Of a stretch of DNA of 64,000 nt, positions 8,791 to 18,619 are shown one piece after another. Location of the stretch: assembly GCA_019745325.1 (NCBI GenBank), contig JAIETK010000018.1, positions 1 to 64,000 of the forward strand. Reading direction: 5' to 3'. Below the pieces are notes generated by a model. It ran no database searches. It worked only from the letters and a program-made list of their open reading frames with translations, and was not told the origin of the DNA. The translations under genes were made by a program, and so were the position numbers. The DNA comes from Nitrosomonas sp. GTDB lineage: Bacteria > Pseudomonadota > Gammaproteobacteria > Burkholderiales > Nitrosomonadaceae. The first letter of the stretch is position 1, and each line of letters opens with the position of its first letter.

Positions 8791-9807
8791 ATGGCGGTTT
8801 GGCGATGGTTGCTGCTATCGTGCATGTTTCTGGCTTTGCCATTGCGCGCGGGCGATGCATTACTGTTAAGCCATGAGAAAATAACCCGGTTTGTCGTGAT
8901 CGGTGACATGCCCTATACCGATGCGGAATACGCGTTGCTGGAACATTCCGGCGGCGCTCTCGCCAAAGCGATTAGAGCCACTGATCCGCCGGTTTTAATT
9001 CATTTGGGTGATTTCAAAAGGGGGCGGTTGAGTTGCAGTGACGAGCTGTTGCAAGATCATTACCGCCAGATTGCGTTTCTAAATCCGCATAAGACAGTCT
9101 ATACACCCGGCGATAACGACTGGACTGATTGTGATCGTTTTACCTTATCGGTTCGTTACGATGAGTTGGAACGATTGAGTTTCCTTCGCCAGCTTTTTTT
9201 CCATCAAGATCAATGGCAATTGACCAAGCATATTCCGGGCTTGGTCCGTCAGAGCGGGTTTGTTGAAAATGCCCGCTGGCGCATTGGTCCGGTTATTTTC
9301 GCGACGTTGCATATTCCGGGGACTAACAATGGCCGCAAGGAGATCTTGCGGAGTAATTTGGATGAGGCATTGAATGAAGCGGATTTTCGCGATCAATCGA
9401 ATAAACAGTGGCTAAGCCAGTTATTCGCAGAAGCGGAAGCCGCGCAAGCCGTCGTGATCGCTTTTCAGGCGGATATTTTTGACTTTGATCACGATAAGCC
9501 GGCATGTGCGCCCGATAACCGCACAGATTGCGACGGCTATCGCATGCTGCGCGATGAAATCAAGCGGCATTCGGCGCAATTCAAGAAACCGGTGCTGGTT
9601 GTTCATGGAGACACTCCGGCCTATTGCTTGCTTCAGCCGTACGCGGTGATCCCGAATCTGTGGCGGCTTAATGCGCCCGGCGATTACAAATACATTGATG
9701 CTAGCCAAGTCGTATTTGATCCCGACAATAACGACATGCCATTTCGTGTAACCGGCTTACTCGACCAGAAACACGCTCCAACCGTTTGTGAGGATGGGAT
9801 TTTTTAA
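8791..9807 (+). CDS. Secreted metallophosphoesterase-like protein
   Basis: The product has 338 residues and a signal peptide (MAVWRWLLLSCMFLALPLRA). Metallophosphoesterase motifs are present in order: VVIGDMPY (about residues 36-43), LIHLGDFKRG (about 70) and YTPGDNDWTDC (about 105). A later VLVVHGDTPAY may supply the metal-binding histidine. This suggests a periplasmic or exported calcineurin-like phosphatase. The substrate is unknown. The gene follows prfC by 8 bp and may be translated from the same message. Confidence 0.78.
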   Translation: MAVWRWLLLSCMFLALPLRAGDALLLSHEKITRFVVIGDMPYTDAEYALLEHSGGALAKAIRATDPPVLIHLGDFKRGRLSCSDELLQDHYRQIAFLNPHKTVYTPGDNDWTDCDRFTLSVRYDELERLSFLRQLFFHQDQWQLTKHIPGLVRQSGFVENARWRIGPVIFATLHIPGTNNGRKEILRSNLDEALNEADFRDQSNKQWLSQLFAEAEAAQAVVIAFQADIFDFDHDKPACAPDNRTDCDGYRMLRDEIKRHSAQFKKPVLVVHGDTPAYCLLQPYAVIPNLWRLNAPGDYKYIDASQVVFDPDNNDMPFRVTGLLDQKHAPTVCEDGIF

Positions 9808-9852
9808 TCTTTCTCGCTTTACTTTGATCACGTTTTCGGAAAAACTTTAACC

Positions 9853-10719
9853 ATGATATTCAGCATGACCGGCTTCGCGGCCGCAAGCCAGGAAACACCC
9901 TACGGATCGTTTAATCTCGAAATTCGTTCCGTCAATAACCGCTTTCTTGATATCCAGTTTCGCCTGCCGGATGATTTCCGCCGGTTGGAAGCTGCGATGC
10001 GGGAATTGCTGACCGCCCAGCTCAGTCGTGGCAAAATTGAGTGCCGGCTGTTGTTCTCACCGGCTCATACGTTGGACATTGATCAACAACTTAATCACAG
10101 TTTGCTGGAGCGATTGATGCAATTGGAGCAGACCATCAAAACGCGTTATCCTTCCGCAGCTTCTTTAACCGTCGCAGAAATTCTGAAGTGGCCGGGTATG
10201 CTCGAAAGTAATACAGCACCAAGCGAGGAATGGGACGAAATCGGTATGATGTTGCTGCAAACTGCGCTAAAGGATTTAAAAGCTGCAAGGATGCGCGAGG
10301 GAGATAAGCTGAGATCGATTTTGCTGGATCGTATTTTGCAAATGCGCCAACTGCTGCAAATTGCATCCCCGCGCATCCCGGCATTGATTGCTTCGTTCGA
10401 GGATAAATTACGCACCCGGCTGGAAGAAATACTCGGCAATAATGAGAACGAGCGGATTCACCAGGAGATCACGCTATTTGCCAGTAAAATCGATGTCGAT
10501 GAAGAGTTGTCGCGCTTGCAAGCGCATCTTGACGAAGTGGAACGCATTTTGAACCAAGGCGGTGCGGTGGGTAAACGATTGGATTTTATGATGCAGGAAT
10601 TGCACCGTGAAGCCAACACCATCGGTTCAAAGTCGGTTGATCTCGAGATTTCCCGGATTTCCATGGAATTAAAGGTGCTTGTCGAACAAATGCGTGAGCA
10701 AGTGCAGAATATTGAGTAA
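9853..10719 (+). CDS. yicC: YicC family endoribonuclease
   Basis: A 288-residue protein with the conserved N-terminus IFSMTGFAAAS and the family C-terminus (LDFMMQELHREANTIGSKS). YicC-type proteins are cytoplasmic stress-related endoribonucleases that act on RNA, reported for sRNA turnover in Escherichia coli. The length matches the family (about 287). It ends 57 bp before the end of mgtE, which runs the opposite way. I see no strong terminator in the short convergent gap. Confidence 0.9.
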   Translation: MIFSMTGFAAASQETPYGSFNLEIRSVNNRFLDIQFRLPDDFRRLEAAMRELLTAQLSRGKIECRLLFSPAHTLDIDQQLNHSLLERLMQLEQTIKTRYPSAASLTVAEILKWPGMLESNTAPSEEWDEIGMMLLQTALKDLKAARMREGDKLRSILLDRILQMRQLLQIASPRIPALIASFEDKLRTRLEEILGNNENERIHQEITLFASKIDVDEELSRLQAHLDEVERILNQGGAVGKRLDFMMQELHREANTIGSKSVDLEISRISMELKVLVEQMREQVQNIE

Positions 10720-10776
10720 TTGCTTGGAAATCCAGGTTAGAGCGTGGATGTGGCTGTTAAATTGATTGGTATCGCG

Positions 10777-12216
10777 TTACAGCAAAAAAATAGTCGCTAA
10801 TCCCAGGAAAATAAAAAAGCCGCCGCTATCGGTAACGGCGGTAATCATGACACTGGAACCCAGCGCCGGATCACGGCCGAATTTACGCAAGGTCAGCGGG
10901 ATTAATACACCCAGGGATGCCGCCAGTAACAAGTTAAGCATCATCGCCAGCGTCATAACCAATCCCAGTTCGGCATTCTGATAAATGGCAAATGTGAACA
11001 AACCGATGATGGTTCCCCAAACAAGACCGTTCACTAAACTGACGCCGATTTCTTTACCGAGCAATTTCCAAGTGCTGCGCGTGTTTATCTGTTCCAATGC
11101 CAGTGCTCGAACAATCATGGTAATTGTTTGATTTCCCGAGTTGCCGCCGATACCTGCAACGATCGGCATCAAAGCGGCCAACGCCACCAGCTTTTCGATG
11201 GAATCCTCGAATAACCCGATAACCCGGGATGCGATAAAGGCGGTAATCAGGTTGATCGCCAGCCATCCCCAACGATTCTTGACACTCTTGAGAACCGGTG
11301 CGAAGAGGTCTTCCTCTTCGCTTAAACCAGCCAAATTCAAGGCTTCGTTTTCAGCCTTGTCACGAATAAAATCAATGACCGTGTCGACGGTGACACGGCC
11401 GAGCAATTTGTCGTTTTCGTCGACGACCGATGCAGAAACCAAATCATAGCGTTCAAATGCATTCGCGGCTTGCTGGGCAACATCATCCGGGTGCAGCTTG
11501 ATGATTTCTTTAGTCATCACGTCGGCGACCAAGGTGTCCGGGTCGCTTACTAATAAGCGATTGATGAGCAATACGCCTTTTAACTGTTCATTCCGGTCGA
11601 CAACGAACAACTGGTCGGTGTGATCCGGCATCTCCTCAAGCCAGCGCAAGTAGCGCAGTACGACTTCCAACCGCACGTCTTCACGGATGGTAATCACATC
11701 AAAATCCATTAATGCACCCACGGAGTCCTCCGGGTAGGACATGGCAGCGCGCAATTGCTCGCGTTCTTCGATGGGCAATGAGCGAAAAACATCTTCCATG
11801 ACTTCTTGCGGCAAGTTAGGCGCAAGGTCGGCAATTTCGTCGGCATCCAGATATTCTGTTGCGGCGACCAATTCTTGCGTGCCCATGTCGGTGATCAGCG
11901 TTGCTCTAACCGCTTCGGAAGTTTCGAGCAAGATTTCGCCGTCCCGGTCGGATTTGATCATGCTCCAGATCAGTAACCTGTCTTCCAGCGGCAAAGCTTC
12001 AAGAATGTGTGCAATATCTGCAGGATGCAGTTGATCTAAAAAATCCTGCAGTTCAGAGAGGTTTTTTTTCTGAACCGCTGACTCGCTTAACGATAGATCG
12101 GGAGAGTCCTGTAAATTCACCAAGCCTTCGACTAATTTATACTTTCGCAACAGAAATGTGATCTGTTGCAAGGGTGTTTGCGAATCTTCTTGATCGCTAT
12201 TATTGGTTTCGGTCAT
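10777..12216 (-). CDS. mgtE: Magnesium transporter MgtE
   Basis: The 479-residue protein has the MgtE order: an acidic N-domain of helical repeats (about 30-130), a pair of CBS domains (about 140-260) and a membrane domain of about five helices (about 310-479). The conserved pore-region sequence GIGGNSGNQTITMIVRALAL is present. It conducts Mg2+ into the cell, and the cytoplasmic domains act as a Mg2+ sensor that closes the pore. It is transcribed leftward, 150 bp after aroE and in the same direction, and could have its own promoter in that gap. Confidence 0.95.
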   Translation of the reverse strand: MTETNNSDQEDSQTPLQQITFLLRKYKLVEGLVNLQDSPDLSLSESAVQKKNLSELQDFLDQLHPADIAHILEALPLEDRLLIWSMIKSDRDGEILLETSEAVRATLITDMGTQELVAATEYLDADEIADLAPNLPQEVMEDVFRSLPIEEREQLRAAMSYPEDSVGALMDFDVITIREDVRLEVVLRYLRWLEEMPDHTDQLFVVDRNEQLKGVLLINRLLVSDPDTLVADVMTKEIIKLHPDDVAQQAANAFERYDLVSASVVDENDKLLGRVTVDTVIDFIRDKAENEALNLAGLSEEEDLFAPVLKSVKNRWGWLAINLITAFIASRVIGLFEDSIEKLVALAALMPIVAGIGGNSGNQTITMIVRALALEQINTRSTWKLLGKEIGVSLVNGLVWGTIIGLFTFAIYQNAELGLVMTLAMMLNLLLAASLGVLIPLTLRKFGRDPALGSSVMITAVTDSGGFFIFLGLATIFLL

Positions 12217-12366
12217 GGTCGATTGATATCAGCAAGCTAGTGGATATTGAATATGTTTGCAGGTTTATACACGAAACAGTTTGCAGTTGAATGACCGAAA
12301 AGTATAACCTTCAGCGCTGCATCAGCACCAACATTTAAAATTTTTCTATGCGGGTCAGCCACCGGG

Positions 12367-13194
12367 TTAAATTTTATTGGCGGATTTCAGCATTGCGATT
12401 ACCGGTTTTGTCTGAGGTTTTACGTGGCGCCACACAAAAAATGATTCGGCTGCTTGTTCGACCAGCATGCCGATGCCATCCGCGAGCTGCCGCGCGCCAT
12501 GTTGTTGCGCGAATTTAAGGAAAGGCGTGTACGCATCCAGATTGTACATCATGTCGTACGCCAGCTCGGCGTGTTTGAAAGCACCGGGGCCGATGCCGGG
12601 TAATTCGTTGTGAAGACTGGCAGAGGTAGCGTTAATGATGATGTCGAATTTTTCTTTAGAAAACTGTGAAAAATCCCCAGCGGCAATATTGCCGTACATC
12701 ATGAATTGTTCCTGAAGCATTTTCGCCTTGCTAATCGTACGGTTCGCAACGGCCAGCAGCGCCGGGTGCTTTTGCAATAACGGCAAAATGACACCCCGTG
12801 CGGCGCCACCGGCACCGAGCAGTAAGATGCGTTTTGCAGCTATCGGAATCGATAAATTCAATTCGATATCGCATACCAATCCGGCACCGTCCGTGTTATC
12901 GCCTAAAATTTCATCGTCATCGAATTTAAGGGTATTCACAGCTTGTGCAATCGTTGCACGCTCGGTGAGACGGGTCGACAGTTGAAAAGCTTCCAGTTTG
13001 AAGGGCACTGTAACGTTGAGCCCTTTGCCGCCCTGCTGCCGGAAATTCTCTACAGTCATTTTGAAACCGCCGATGGGAGCGAGCAGCGCGGTATATTGCA
13101 TGGATTGCTGGGTTTGTTGAGCAAAAGCGGAATGTATCAGGGGCGATTTGCTATGGGAAACAGGATTGCCAATTACTGCATACAAGTCGGGCAT
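12367..13194 (-). CDS. aroE: Shikimate dehydrogenase
   Basis: The 275-residue enzyme reduces 3-dehydroshikimate to shikimate with NADPH in aromatic amino acid synthesis. Visible motifs are the shikimate-binding SHSKSP near residue 13, LNVTVPFK with the catalytic lysine near 65, GDNTDGAGL near 100 and the nucleotide-binding glycine loop LLGAGGAARG near 127. The length is typical. It lies 53 bp downstream of tonB in a leftward block with the RNB exonuclease gene. Confidence 0.95.
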   Translation of the reverse strand: MPDLYAVIGNPVSHSKSPLIHSAFAQQTQQSMQYTALLAPIGGFKMTVENFRQQGGKGLNVTVPFKLEAFQLSTRLTERATIAQAVNTLKFDDDEILGDNTDGAGLVCDIELNLSIPIAAKRILLLGAGGAARGVILPLLQKHPALLAVANRTISKAKMLQEQFMMYGNIAAGDFSQFSKEKFDIIINATSASLHNELPGIGPGAFKHAELAYDMMYNLDAYTPFLKFAQQHGARQLADGIGMLVEQAAESFFVWRHVKPQTKPVIAMLKSANKI

Positions 13195-13247
13195 AAGCGG
13201 ATGGATTAATGATGTTTCAAAAAATGTTGAGATTTAAAATCAGTTAA

Positions 13248-14162
13248 TCACTGACTCAACAGCATGTCGGTAGAAGCAAATACCCAAGTCCGGGTGATGT
13301 GCAGGATATCCGTATCCTGACTGATATCCGGCGGGAAGGGCGCAAACCCGTTTTGACCGGCAAGTTTCACGATATTGATGGCCGCTTCATCGAGAACTTT
13401 TTTGCCGGAAGAGCGGTTGATTTCGATCGATTCCAAGCTGCCGTCCGCGCGGATTCCAACGGTCAGTTGCAGGTTGCCGTAGAGCTTTTCTTTCCTGGCC
13501 GCTTCCGGGTAATTCAAGTTGCCGATGCGCTCGACTTTCAAACGCCAATCCTCTACGTAGCGCGCAAAGCGGTATTCTTTGGTGCGGGCGCCGACAAATT
13601 TTCGTTTAGGACGTTTCTGGTAAGTCTCGTGGTCTTGATCGATCTGTGCTCTTAGCCGCGCGATATCAAGGCTTCGCAGCAATAATTCGGATGTATCCGG
13701 CGGATTGGCCGGTTTGATTTCATCGGTATTATCCGCTGCGCTCGAAAGTTCGATTTGCGGCACTTCACTCACCGCCGCCATCAGTTTCTTTGCTTGCTGT
13801 TCCAGTTCTTTGACTTTCTGTTGCGCGATCTTGTCATCGACAACCGGCTTACTTTTGGGCAGAACCGGAAAAGGTGTTTTTGCCTTGCGATCATCATCGG
13901 TGTTGCCGCCGCCGTCGAGATTATCTTGCGCGAGCAACTTGCTTTCTTTGGGAGGTGCCGGTGTTTTACTGTTAACCAGCACCACTTCCAGTGACGATGC
14001 AATTTTGTCGAAATTGGGTTGTGGAAACTGAAAAGCAACCCCAAAGAGAATAATACCGTGCAATAGCAACGATACAGCCATCGCAATCGATAGGCGATTC
14101 GTTTGTAACGATTGATAGCTGTCCTGATTCAGGGGCTGAGTTCCCAGTGTTTGAGTGATCAA
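13248..14162 (-). CDS. TonB-family energy transducer
   Basis: A 304-residue protein with one N-terminal membrane helix (IAMAVSLLLHGIILFGVAF). A proline- and lysine-rich periplasmic linker follows, then a C-terminal TonB domain (YPEAARKEKLYGNLQLTV, followed by SIEINRSSGKKVLDEAA). It would pass proton-motive energy from an ExbBD complex to outer membrane receptors, although no exbBD genes are adjacent. The open frame starts at a TTG (14160-14162) immediately after an in-frame stop. An internal ATG before AVSLL is an alternative start, and neither has a clear ribosome binding site. Confidence 0.85.
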   Translation of the reverse strand: MITQTLGTQPLNQDSYQSLQTNRLSIAMAVSLLLHGIILFGVAFQFPQPNFDKIASSLEVVLVNSKTPAPPKESKLLAQDNLDGGGNTDDDRKAKTPFPVLPKSKPVVDDKIAQQKVKELEQQAKKLMAAVSEVPQIELSSAADNTDEIKPANPPDTSELLLRSLDIARLRAQIDQDHETYQKRPKRKFVGARTKEYRFARYVEDWRLKVERIGNLNYPEAARKEKLYGNLQLTVGIRADGSLESIEINRSSGKKVLDEAAINIVKLAGQNGFAPFPPDISQDTDILHITRTWVFASTDMLLSQ

Positions 14163-14275
14163 AGCTATTCAGTTAAACCTTGAAAGTTGAGAGTAACCTG
14201 CCATTAAAGATGCGTTATTGTAGGCAACCGCTTTTTTCTTGTCACATATTCTTGGTGAAATAGGTAAGTGATGTT

Positions 14276-16132
14276 TTATGAATCCTGTTTTTGCAGGAAT
14301 TTCGCATGAAAAGTACGTTCCAGCAGATCGATTTCAGAGAGTCTGAGTTTGACGTAAGCGCCCGGTGCAATTTCCGGCAGTGATGCTACCCTTGTAACCA
14401 GGGGAATATGATCCAGTTTAACCAGATTTTCCTTAATGACTTGCGCGTTGATTGTCTGTATTTTTTCCTGCAGCAACCAGCGCAAGCACCAATATCGTTC
14501 CATAGATCTTTGGAATTCGCCGTAGACCCCGTAAGCAGTTTCAAAGTCGCGCATCGCGATCAATAAATTGTTGCTATCCCTGGAGTAGGGTGGCGGTTCA
14601 TTGCGCAGCAGTGCGATAAGCTGGCGCTGGTTGATGAGATCAACATAGCGCCTCATCGGAGAACTGCTCCAAGCGTACTGTGAAACCCCAAGGCCTTGAT
14701 GGGGAGCGGGCGAAGTGCTCATTTTTACTTTGCCATTCATCTGGCTGCGGAAGATACCGGTAATACCTGCATCCGTTAACTGTCTTCCCCATTCGGTATT
14801 AACGTAAATCATTAATTCCGAAACGACTTTATCAATCGGAGAGCCGCGGCGGCGTTCAATGATTGAAACATGTTCGTCATTGATTTCGAAACTGTAGTCG
14901 ATTTTGTCATTGTTGGTATCATTCGACTTGCCGCGCAGGTTTTCCAATTTGCGAGCAAAATTCCATAAGAAGGTTAATTCCTGGCGGAGAGGATGCTGAA
15001 AATGGCCTCTGGTCAATGCCGCTTCATTAAAATGCTGCTCCAATGCTTTATGACGCAAGTTTGCTGCGATTTTTATTTGCTCGATTCTACTTTCTGTTCC
15101 GGTAACGGTGTAGTCGTCCGATACATCAATGTACAGAGAAAGTACCGGGCAGATTGCTTGTTCCTCCAGGGTGAAACGCGTGATCACGCCGTCAGGCAGC
15201 ATGGTAATTTTATTACCAGGCAAATAAACGGTGGATAGGCGGGTAGCCGCCAATTGATCAAGCGCAGACTCGGGAAGAACCCCTAGAGCGGGCGCCGCGA
15301 TATGGATGCCAATGCGGAAACTTCCAAAAGATAAAGGTGTTACTGAAAATGCATCGTCAATTTCCGTCGTGGATTCGTCGTCAATGCTGAAGGCAGCGAC
15401 ATCCGCGTGCGGTAGATTGACGATATTTTCAACCGCTGGTTGTGATTCCAATTCGCCAAATCCGGTACCTTCCGGGAAGAATTCCCAGATGAATTGATTG
15501 AAATGGTAATCGTGAGAGGATGGAATGGCGCCGCACTTTTCCATCAGTTTGACAGCGGAAAGTTTTTTCTCGGTACAGACGATTTCGAGTGCTTTCCATT
15601 CGATGGAATTTTTATCCGGCTTGTAAAGTAACTGCGAGAGAGAGGGTTTAAATTCCTCGGGTAAAATGAATTGATTCAATTGCTCAACATAGCGTGCTTG
15701 CCGTTCAGCCAGTAATCGTTTCCTCTCCTGGCCGGCTAATGCGGCTTTGAGCGCATCGGGCGGTGCGGCTTTGTAACGGCCATGTCCTTTTTTATAAAAA
15801 TACATCGGGGCGTTTTGTAAGAGCAACAACGTCGCAGCAGCCTCTACCGGATTCGGCGTATGTCCGAAGTAATCAGTTGCAAGGGCGTCGCTCGCGAATT
15901 CAATTTCCTGCGCGCAACATTCCCAAAGAAAATTCGGATCCAATTCTTCCGCTATTTTTTGTACATGTCCCATAAATTCCGCCAATGGAGGCGTATCGAA
16001 TCGGAATAACACTGCGGATGCCTTAATCTTTGATCGCTTGCCATGTACAGCTTCAATTTGCAATGAAGTATTGTTGTCAGCCAGAATAGCGCCTACTTTA
16101 AAGGTTCCAGCTTCTTCATAAAAAACATTCAT
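14276..16132 (-). CDS. RNB-domain exoribonuclease (RNase II/R family)
   Basis: The product has 618 residues with a central RNB catalytic domain. The acidic signature SIDDESTTEIDDAFSV (about residues 255-270) carries the metal-binding aspartates, and the later SSPMRRYVDLINQRQL belongs to the active-site end. The N-terminal part replaces the usual cold-shock domains with an unfamiliar region. The C-terminus is short for an S1 domain. It should degrade RNA 3' to 5'. It heads a leftward group with tonB and aroE. The 282 bp between its start and the next rightward gene hold no recognised gene. Confidence 0.85.
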   Translation of the reverse strand: MNVFYEEAGTFKVGAILADNNTSLQIEAVHGKRSKIKASAVLFRFDTPPLAEFMGHVQKIAEELDPNFLWECCAQEIEFASDALATDYFGHTPNPVEAAATLLLLQNAPMYFYKKGHGRYKAAPPDALKAALAGQERKRLLAERQARYVEQLNQFILPEEFKPSLSQLLYKPDKNSIEWKALEIVCTEKKLSAVKLMEKCGAIPSSHDYHFNQFIWEFFPEGTGFGELESQPAVENIVNLPHADVAAFSIDDESTTEIDDAFSVTPLSFGSFRIGIHIAAPALGVLPESALDQLAATRLSTVYLPGNKITMLPDGVITRFTLEEQAICPVLSLYIDVSDDYTVTGTESRIEQIKIAANLRHKALEQHFNEAALTRGHFQHPLRQELTFLWNFARKLENLRGKSNDTNNDKIDYSFEINDEHVSIIERRRGSPIDKVVSELMIYVNTEWGRQLTDAGITGIFRSQMNGKVKMSTSPAPHQGLGVSQYAWSSSPMRRYVDLINQRQLIALLRNEPPPYSRDSNNLLIAMRDFETAYGVYGEFQRSMERYWCLRWLLQEKIQTINAQVIKENLVKLDHIPLVTRVASLPEIAPGAYVKLRLSEIDLLERTFHAKFLQKQDS

Positions 16133-16414
16133 ATCGTTTTCGGGGTCGGTCGGATAAAATCAGACTCAAGGATAGAGAAAGGGTGAAGAATCATCTAAGA
16201 ATAAATGCCATTGGCATTCGGTTTCTTAAGAACGATGACACTATAAAATCGAATTAGCAGCTTTATATTATATACCGGAGCGCTAAGTGATAAAAATAAG
16301 ATAGGGATAGACAGTTGTCAGTACGAATAGTGCCAGCATGGTTGGAATCACTTTAATGTTTGCTGATTGCATCCATCCGGAGAACTGATCAGGAAAATGC
16401 AGGAAGTCACGGAA

Positions 16415-18100
16415 ATGAAATACATCAATGTCTTTATAGCAATCGCAATGGCTTTAATGGTTGCATGCTCGTCGACCAAGAACTCGCCATTCTCGAGCCA
16501 ATCAGCGAACGCCGGATCCTGGTCCGGTCAAACCGGGGTGAAGCTACTGGTTGATATAGGCGGGTATCAACATACAATCACGACACGGAACCCGGTAGTG
16601 CAAGCTTATTTTAATCAAGGACTGATAATGAGTTTCGCGTTTAATCACAGTGAAGCAGTGCGCGCTTTCCTTGCCGCGCAGCAACTGGATGAAGCTTGCG
16701 CTATGTGTTATTGGGGCGAAGCGTTAGCGCTTGGTCCGAATATGAACGTGACCAGTAACGGTCAAGCAGTATTGCCGCCGGAAGCGCATGCTCAGGCATA
16801 TGAAGCCATACAGAAAGCGCTCCAACTAAAACCTTTGGTGAGCGCTAAGGAGCGTGATTTTATCGATGCATTGGCGGTACGCTATAGTAATGACACTGCC
16901 TCATCCAGAGGCGAATTGGATATTGCCTACATGAATGCGATGCGCGAATTGTATCGACAGTATCCTGATGACAACGATGCCGCTTCATTATTCGCGGAAT
17001 CAATGATGACGACCATGCCATGGGATTATTGGATTGACCCGGAAACGCCGAAAGAATTAACGAGAGAAGTCATCCATGTGCTTGAAACCGTATTACGCCG
17101 CGCACCGAAACACCCGTTGGCTTTGCATTTATATATTCATGCGGTTGAAGCCTCATCATCACCGCAGCGCGCGGAAAACGCGGCGGATACTTTGCTCGAT
17201 TTAATACCGGATGCGGGTCATTTAGTGCATATGCCGTCGCATATCTATTGGCGCATAGGGCGCTATCACGATGCCGCGGAAGCGAATGCCAGGGCGGTAG
17301 CCGTTGATGAAGCGTATATTGCAAATTGCAAAGTGCAAAGCTTTTATACGGCTGCGTATTATCCGCATAATCTCCATTTCCTTTGGGCGGCTTATAGCAT
17401 GGAGGGACGAAGCGAAGCGGCGATAGCAGCCGCGGACAAAGTTGCGGCCAGTGTTTCCTTTGAGATGATACAGCGGTTTCCTGTTGTCGAATTTGTGAAA
17501 ACGATTCCGGTGCTGACCTTGATCAATTTCGGCAAGTGGCAGGAAGTATTGCAGCAACCGCAACCCTCCGGCTCATTGCAGTTTTCTCAGGGAATCTGGC
17601 GCTATGCCAGGGCGATTGCGTATCTCAAGCTGGGTGATCCGGAAGCTGCGCAAGCAGAATACTTACTGTTGTCGAAGATTCGGACAAATGCCGATCTTGG
17701 TTCATTGGATGAACAGGACTATCCAGCCACTCAATTGTTGCAAATTGCTGATGAGTTGGTGCAGGCTGAGATTTTAATGGCGCGAAAGGATTATACGAAA
17801 GCAATCACCGCTTATAAAACTGCGGTTTTATTGCAGGATCAATTGCCATACATGGAACCGCCGTTCTGGTATTACCCGATCCAGCTTTCGTTAGGTAAAG
17901 CGTTAATAGAGGCTGGAGATTCTATGCAAGCGGAGATGGTTTATCGCGATAATCTCAAGAAATTCCCAAAAAACGGATGGGCGTTGCTGGGTTTGAAACA
18001 AAGCTTGCAAATGCAAGGTAAGGATTATGGCGAAATACAGAAAAAGTTCGATCAAGCATGGCAGTACGCGGATATTTCTTTAACCGCATCAAGATTTTGA
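16415..18100 (+). CDS. TPR-repeat lipoprotein
   Basis: A protein of about 561 residues with a lipoprotein signal (MKYINVFIAIAMALMVAC, cysteine at residue 18). It consists largely of helical TPR-like repeats, for example NHSEAVRAFLAAQQLDEACA, followed by CYWGEALALGPNMN. I place the start at 16415 because AGGAAG (16401-16406) lies 8 nt upstream and the lipobox then sits in the expected place. A longer frame from 16367 is possible. It is probably a periplasmic or outer-membrane-anchored scaffold. The family is common in environmental proteobacteria and its function is unknown. Confidence 0.8.
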   Translation: MKYINVFIAIAMALMVACSSTKNSPFSSQSANAGSWSGQTGVKLLVDIGGYQHTITTRNPVVQAYFNQGLIMSFAFNHSEAVRAFLAAQQLDEACAMCYWGEALALGPNMNVTSNGQAVLPPEAHAQAYEAIQKALQLKPLVSAKERDFIDALAVRYSNDTASSRGELDIAYMNAMRELYRQYPDDNDAASLFAESMMTTMPWDYWIDPETPKELTREVIHVLETVLRRAPKHPLALHLYIHAVEASSSPQRAENAADTLLDLIPDAGHLVHMPSHIYWRIGRYHDAAEANARAVAVDEAYIANCKVQSFYTAAYYPHNLHFLWAAYSMEGRSEAAIAAADKVAASVSFEMIQRFPVVEFVKTIPVLTLINFGKWQEVLQQPQPSGSLQFSQGIWRYARAIAYLKLGDPEAAQAEYLLLSKIRTNADLGSLDEQDYPATQLLQIADELVQAEILMARKDYTKAITAYKTAVLLQDQLPYMEPPFWYYPIQLSLGKALIEAGDSMQAEMVYRDNLKKFPKNGWALLGLKQSLQMQGKDYGEIQKKFDQAWQYADISLTASRF

Positions 18101-18151
18101 TTGATGAGATTCTGTGGGTAAGACGCTGATTTCTATAAACAGGGGCTTAAA

Positions 18152-18466
18152 ATGAGGAGACTGGTTCGCAACGTAATTTTGCTCTGGTTAATGTTAGCAG
18201 CCCAAGGTTGTGAGTCCAGCGGGACGATCCGGTCGTTGAGTTGTGGCGGTATCCAGGAAAAGACATGTCCGGATGTTAATCAATATTGTGATTTCGAGGT
18301 TGAGCAGTGCAATGTGTCAGGCAGTGAAGGGACATGCAAAGCCAAACCGATGGCTTGTACCAAGCAGTACGCCCCGGTTTGCGGTTGTGATGGCAAGACA
18401 TACGGCAATGCTTGCGAAGCAGCTGCCGCCGGTGTTTCACTTCAATATAATGGGGAATGTAATTGA
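18152..18466 (+). CDS. Kazal-type protease inhibitor domain lipoprotein
   Basis: A 104-residue exported protein with a lipobox-like signal (LMLAAQGC). Its cysteine-rich C-terminus holds a Kazal domain, recognised by APVCGCDGKTYGNACEA with the usual spacing to the final cysteine (YNGEC). A second cysteine-rich segment (CPDVNQYCDFEVEQC) precedes it. Kazal domains inhibit serine proteases by presenting a reactive loop. In bacteria they are thought to protect against foreign proteases. It follows the TPR lipoprotein by 51 bp. Confidence 0.85.
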   Translation: MRRLVRNVILLWLMLAAQGCESSGTIRSLSCGGIQEKTCPDVNQYCDFEVEQCNVSGSEGTCKAKPMACTKQYAPVCGCDGKTYGNACEAAAAGVSLQYNGECN

Positions 18467-18619
18467 CCCGGGTTATGCAGTGGTTAATCAGGACAGAAAT
18501 GTCCGCAGGATTCGATTGGTATCGACGATCTGGATTGCAAAAAAGTAATTGGGCTGCTTATGGATTTGTAATTTTCGGTTCAGTAAAAGATAAAGCAGTC
18601 AACGCATGGTAGATGATGA

